8,083 bases of DNA from Candidatus Methylomirabilota bacterium (lineage in GTDB: Bacteria > Methylomirabilota > Methylomirabilia > Methylomirabilales > CSP1-5), in assembly GCA_023249165.1 (NCBI GenBank), contig JAHFDE010000096.1, positions 1 to 8,083 on the forward strand, in the 5' to 3' direction. Within the stretch, counting starts at the first letter, position 1. Every line of letters begins with the position of its first letter. Shown here in pieces: positions 5,222 through 8,083 of this stretch. Under the pieces are notes generated by a model that was not told the origin of the DNA, made no database searches, and saw only the letters and a program-made list of their open reading frames with translations. Both the position numbers and the translations under genes were made by a program.

Positions 5222-6193
5222 ATGAAGCGAGTCATCATCGATACGGATCCGGGGATTGACGATGCCCTGGCCCTCTTCCTGGCTTTGCAGTCACCGGAAC
5301 TCACGATTGAGGCGATCACCACGGTGGCCGGCAACGCTCGGGTGGAGGACTGCACCAGAAATGTCTTCCTGATCCTGGAGCTCCTCAAGCCAGAGCATCG
5401 TCCTGTCGTCGCGCAGGGCGCGGCTCGCCCCCTCGAGTCCGAACTCCGGCTGGCCCTGGACGTCCACGGAGAGGACGGCCTTGGAGAACTCTTCCGTCAT
5501 CGGAATCCGGACGGCCTCCCCCGATATCCCCGACCGCGGCAGAGCCCGGCGGCGGTGGAAGCGGCAGATCTGATCCTCCAACTCGTTCGTCGGTATCCCG
5601 GTGAGATCACGCTGATCACGCTTGGGCCCCTCACCAATATTGCTCAGGTACTCCGCCGGGACCGCAAGACCATGGAGAAGGTCTCCCGGATTATCAGCAT
5701 GGGGGGAGCCGTCCTCGTCCCGGGGAACACCTCGGCGACAGCAGAGTTCAACATTGCCACAGATCCCGAGGCGGCCCGGATTGTCTTGGGCTCGGGGCTG
5801 CCAATCACCCTCATCCCTCTCGATGTGACGGGGCGGGTCCGGCTTTCGGGGGATGCGCTCAGAACCTGGGTGGAGCCTCTTGCCGATCTCCCTGCCCAGT
5901 TCCTGCTGGACTGTACCGCTCATCTCATCGCCCTCTCCGAGAAATGGGAAGACTTTGCCGGGATCACCCTGCACGACCCGCTCACGGTGGGCGTCGTCAT
6001 CGACCCGAATCTGGTGAAGACTCGGCCGCTCTATGTCCAGGTAGAGACGCGTGGCGAGATCACCACGGGGATGACAGTAGCGGACCGCCGTCCCTTTCGG
6101 GCCGCAGGGCAGCCCAACGTCGATGTCGCCCTTGATGTGGACGTGGACCGCTTCCTCAGCCTCTTTGTGGAACGTCTATGTCGGCGGTCGTAG
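5222..6193 (+). CDS. Inosine/uridine-preferring nucleoside hydrolase
   Basis: This is a calcium-dependent nucleoside N-ribohydrolase (IU-NH family), 323 residues, close to the family's usual length. It hydrolyses the N-glycosidic bond of ribonucleosides to free base and ribose in the cytoplasm. The N-terminal calcium and ribose site DTDPGIDDA is at residues 7-15. VHGEDGLG contains His82, ISMGGAVLVPGN and AEFNIATDPEA form the middle of the pocket, and LHDPL near the C-terminus supplies His251 and Asp252, equivalent to the conserved His-Asp of the Crithidia enzyme. The whole active site is therefore present. Purine versus pyrimidine preference cannot be read with confidence. The start at ATG 5222 is fixed by the motif; the only Shine-Dalgarno-like bases are GGA at 5212-5214, inside the last heptamer of the upstream repeat. 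The ribokinase begins 16 bases before its stop, so the two are coupled. Confidence 0.95.
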   Translation: MKRVIIDTDPGIDDALALFLALQSPELTIEAITTVAGNARVEDCTRNVFLILELLKPEHRPVVAQGAARPLESELRLALDVHGEDGLGELFRHRNPDGLPRYPRPRQSPAAVEAADLILQLVRRYPGEITLITLGPLTNIAQVLRRDRKTMEKVSRIISMGGAVLVPGNTSATAEFNIATDPEAARIVLGSGLPITLIPLDVTGRVRLSGDALRTWVEPLADLPAQFLLDCTAHLIALSEKWEDFAGITLHDPLTVGVVIDPNLVKTRPLYVQVETRGEITTGMTVADRRPFRAAGQPNVDVALDVDVDRFLSLFVERLCRRS

Positions 6194-7095
6194 TCGTCGG
6201 ATCGGCCAACCTCGACTTCACCATCCAGGTGGATCGACCACCTCAGCAGGGCGAGACGATCTTCGGTCGAGATCTGCTGGTCTCCTTCGGGGGCAAAGGT
6301 GCAAACCAGGCTGTGGCCGCCCGACGCGCTGGGGCGAACGTCACCTTCATCGGCAAGGTAGGACAAGACCGGCATGGCGAGGAAATCCGTAAGAACCTCG
6401 AAACGATAGGGATCGATGGGGCCGGGTTGATCTCAGATGCCACCTGTGGCACGGGCGTGGCCTTTATCCTGGTTGACCCGTCAGGGGGGAATCAGATCGT
6501 GGTTGTTTCCGGGTGCAACTACCGTCTGACTCCGGAGGAGCTTGAGAGCCGGGATCAGCTCCTGGCGGGGAGGATCCTGCTCCTGCAGTTGGAGACTCCG
6601 CACGACACAGTCCGCTGGGCCTTGCAACGAGCGAAAGAGAAAGGGATGCGGACCATCCTGAACCCGGCGCCCGCCGCCCCTCTTCCTCGTGAGCACTTCT
6701 CCCTGGTGGATCTCTTGACGCCCAATGAAACGGAGGCCTCCGCCCTGACCGGCGTGCCGGTGAAGGATCTCGACGGAGCGGAGAAAATGGGCGAGCGGCT
6801 CTTGGAGATGGGCTGCGGGGATGTAATCATCACCCTCGGAGCCCGGGGCGCTCTCTGGGTAGGGAAGGACGGGGCACGGCACTTCCCGGCCTTCTCCGTC
6901 CGCACGATCGATTCCACCGCCGCGGGTGACGCCTTTAACGGAGCACTCGCCGCAGCATTGGCCGAGGGCAAGGCGCTCGAAAAGGCCATTCCCTTTGCCA
7001 CCGCCGCGGGCGCGCTGGCGACGACGCGTCGAGGGGCCCAGGAGTCGCTTCCCGACCGTACCGCCATTGATGCGCTCCTCTCCTCAGGGCAGTGA
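6178..7095 (+). CDS. rbsK: Ribokinase (PfkB family)
   Basis: Ribokinase phosphorylates D-ribose with ATP to ribose-5-phosphate, feeding nucleotide synthesis and the pentose phosphate pathway. It is 305 residues, the usual length. PfkB signature 1 is at GGKGANQAVAA (starting residue 38). The substrate-side NxxE is Asn183-Glu186 within TPNETEASALTG, preceded by NPAPA. Signature 2, DSTAAGDAFNGAL (245-257), carries the catalytic base Asp251. The AAGD form, NPAPA and PNETEA match E. coli RbsK closely in pattern and favour ribokinase over fructokinase or adenosine kinase. The ATG overlaps the nucleoside hydrolase end by 16 bp, with GTGGAA five bases upstream as a modest ribosome binding site. This pairs it with the ribose-releasing enzyme; no ribose transporter or RbsR regulator is visible here. 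Only one base separates its stop from the next start. Confidence 0.95.
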   Translation: MSAVVVVGSANLDFTIQVDRPPQQGETIFGRDLLVSFGGKGANQAVAARRAGANVTFIGKVGQDRHGEEIRKNLETIGIDGAGLISDATCGTGVAFILVDPSGGNQIVVVSGCNYRLTPEELESRDQLLAGRILLLQLETPHDTVRWALQRAKEKGMRTILNPAPAAPLPREHFSLVDLLTPNETEASALTGVPVKDLDGAEKMGERLLEMGCGDVIITLGARGALWVGKDGARHFPAFSVRTIDSTAAGDAFNGALAAALAEGKALEKAIPFATAAGALATTRRGAQESLPDRTAIDALLSSGQ

Positions 7096-7096
7096 C

Positions 7097-7999
7097 ATGG
7101 TTCCGGCCTTCGAGCGGTACCGCGACATCATTCCCGACTTTTCCGCGTTTCTCCAGGCCGTGGAGATTCGTCCGCCGACCCACATTCGGGTCAATACGTT
7201 GCGCGTCGAGTCGGAAAAATTCCGGCAGGCGATGGCAGAGAGGGGCTATCCTCTCGCACCAGTCGCGGAGATTCCAGAAGCATTCCGGTGGGAAAGTGCA
7301 GAGAACCCCGGGAGCACCCTCGAGTACTTCCGGGGATGGTACCAGGTTCAGGGACTGACGTCGATGCTTCCAGCGCTCATCCTCGATGCGCAGGCGGGGG
7401 AGTACCTCCTGGATCTCTGTGCCGCGCCAGGGGGGAAGGCGACGTACCTGGCTCAGCTCACGCGGAACCAGGCCCTCATCGTGGCCAACGACGTCAGCCA
7501 TCGGCGGATCGGTATTCTCCGGTCGCACAGCGACCGCCTCGGGATCACCAGCATTATCGTGACACGGTATCGGGGGCAGAGCTTTCCGATGCGGATGCCC
7601 TTCGCCCGGATTCTTCTCGATCCCCCGTGCTCGGCGGAGGGGACGTATCGGGTCGGGGCCCGGCCACCGCTGACCGAGGATCCGGAGGTCAGTCACCGGC
7701 TGCAGCGGCTGCAGCAGATGCTGGTGACTCACGCCCTCAAGCTGCTCCGGCCGGGTGGGACGGTCGTCTACTCGACCTGCACCTACGCCCCGGAGGAGAA
7801 CGAAGCGGTGCTCCATCCGGTCGTCGAGGAGGGACGAGCCGAGCTTGTTCCGATCGCGATCCCCTTTCCTCATGCGCCCGGCCTCGAGTCGTGGAAGGGA
7901 CACCGGTTTCACCCTTCGCTCACATTGGCGGCTCGGCTCTATCCACACCTCGTCAACTCGTGGGGGTTCTTCATTGCTCGTCTCCGTAAGCCCGAGTGA
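7097..7999 (+). CDS. NSUN/RsmF-type RNA (cytosine-5) methyltransferase
   Basis: This is a SAM-dependent RNA m5C methyltransferase of the NOL1/NOP2/Sun family, 300 residues, acting on rRNA or tRNA. The short N-terminal domain contains the typical PTHIRVNTLRV (about 25-35). SAM motif I is LDLCAAPGGKATYLA, with AAPGGK at 109-114. Motif IV is DPPCSAEGT with Cys178, the cysteine that aids product release. Motif VI is STCTYAPEENE with Cys228, the catalytic nucleophile. The protein ends at GFFIARLRK, where the catalytic core of RsmF-like enzymes normally stops. The frame is open back to 6926, but ATG 7097 fits the family start, has AGGG seven bases upstream, and lies one base after the ribokinase stop. 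RsmF of E. coli has additional C-terminal RNA-binding domains; here a similar domain seems to be encoded in the next, overlapping frame. The exact RNA target is not evident. Confidence 0.93.
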   Translation: MVPAFERYRDIIPDFSAFLQAVEIRPPTHIRVNTLRVESEKFRQAMAERGYPLAPVAEIPEAFRWESAENPGSTLEYFRGWYQVQGLTSMLPALILDAQAGEYLLDLCAAPGGKATYLAQLTRNQALIVANDVSHRRIGILRSHSDRLGITSIIVTRYRGQSFPMRMPFARILLDPPCSAEGTYRVGARPPLTEDPEVSHRLQRLQQMLVTHALKLLRPGGTVVYSTCTYAPEENEAVLHPVVEEGRAELVPIAIPFPHAPGLESWKGHRFHPSLTLAARLYPHLVNSWGFFIARLRKPE

Positions 8000-8083
8000 A
8001 GCGCAGGAGATCCTCGAATACTGGAGCAGGCGGTTCGGCGTGCCCGGGACCATGCTGGAAGGGTTACGGTTTCTCGCCCGAGG
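7974..8083 (+). CDS. Start of a PUA-like/RsmF-C-terminal-type RNA-binding protein (partial)
   Basis: A frame open to the window edge begins at a TTG at 7974, with a GGGGG run (7962-7966) seven bases upstream, and overlaps the methyltransferase by 26 bp. It reads SPSEAQEILEYWSRRFG, then VPGTMLEGLRFLAR. That pattern (acidic helix, RRFGVP, then an EGxRFxxR strand) recalls the small proteins annotated as NOL1/NOP2/fmu-family ribosome biogenesis proteins, which carry the PUA-like domain otherwise fused to RsmF. About 36 residues are visible, so the assignment rests on one motif stretch and on its position directly after the methyltransferase. No ATG or GTG start lies earlier in the visible reading; ATG 8052 would cut the motif. 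The gene continues beyond the window. Confidence 0.5.
   Translation, partial: MLVSVSPSEAQEILEYWSRRFGVPGTMLEGLRFLAR

Noticed and set aside
7..7095. LOG protein, nucleoside hydrolase and ribokinase as one ribose-5-phosphate-forming system
   Set aside because: The chemistry is related, but about 4.7 kb of other genes, a terminator and the repeat module separate them, so genomic linkage gives no real support.
6935..8053. 372-residue open frame on the minus strand opposite ribokinase and methyltransferase
   Set aside because: It crosses two well-defined plus-strand genes and has no recognisable motif; long antisense frames are common at this base composition.

Overview
The window is GC-rich bacterial DNA, densely coded, with every convincing gene on the + strand. 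The mix of genes (M48 lipoprotein protease, NSUN-type RNA methyltransferase with a separate PUA-like partner, secreted Kelch propeller, nucleoside hydrolase plus ribokinase) and the GC-rich dispersed-repeat style would suit a poorly sampled environmental lineage such as NC10/Methylomirabilota, Nitrospirota or a deltaproteobacterial group. That placement is an impression: there is no rRNA or marker gene here to fix it.

Layout. (1) 7-881: a LOG-family Rossmann protein followed by a small two-helix membrane protein. (2) 882-1078: a 0.2 kb gap with a candidate promoter and an 8-bp inverted repeat. (3) 1079-2677: an M48 metalloprotease lipoprotein and, three bases later and in the same frame, an alpha/beta hydrolase with a full Ser-Asp-His triad. 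A 7-bp-stem intrinsic terminator at 2777-2800 probably ends this unit. (4) 2818-3771: a CPBP (Rce1-like) membrane protein with two of its usual active-site residues replaced. (5) 3983-5020: a secreted six-bladed Kelch propeller behind a perfect AGGAGG ribosome binding site. (6) 5043-5217: a structured non-coding repeat module, in which four heptamers, an approximately 80-bp imperfect palindrome and four oppositely oriented heptamers follow one another up to the next start codon. (7) 5222-8083: a tightly packed cluster of nucleoside hydrolase, ribokinase, NSUN-type RNA m5C methyltransferase and the start of a PUA-like RNA-binding protein, each gene overlapping or nearly abutting the next.

Function. 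The clearest biochemical link is in the last cluster. Nucleoside hydrolase splits nucleosides into base and ribose, and ribokinase turns the ribose into ribose-5-phosphate, giving a two-step salvage route whose genes overlap by 16 bp. The RNA methyltransferase and PUA-like gene downstream look like an RsmF-type enzyme split into two reading frames. The M48/hydrolase/CPBP stretch points to envelope protein or lipid turnover, but this is inferred from families only.

The families are mostly ordinary. The items most worth a second look are the heptamer-palindrome module at 5043-5217, the CPBP protein with a changed active site, and the split methyltransferase/PUA pair at the right edge. I do not see a clearly new multi-gene system.
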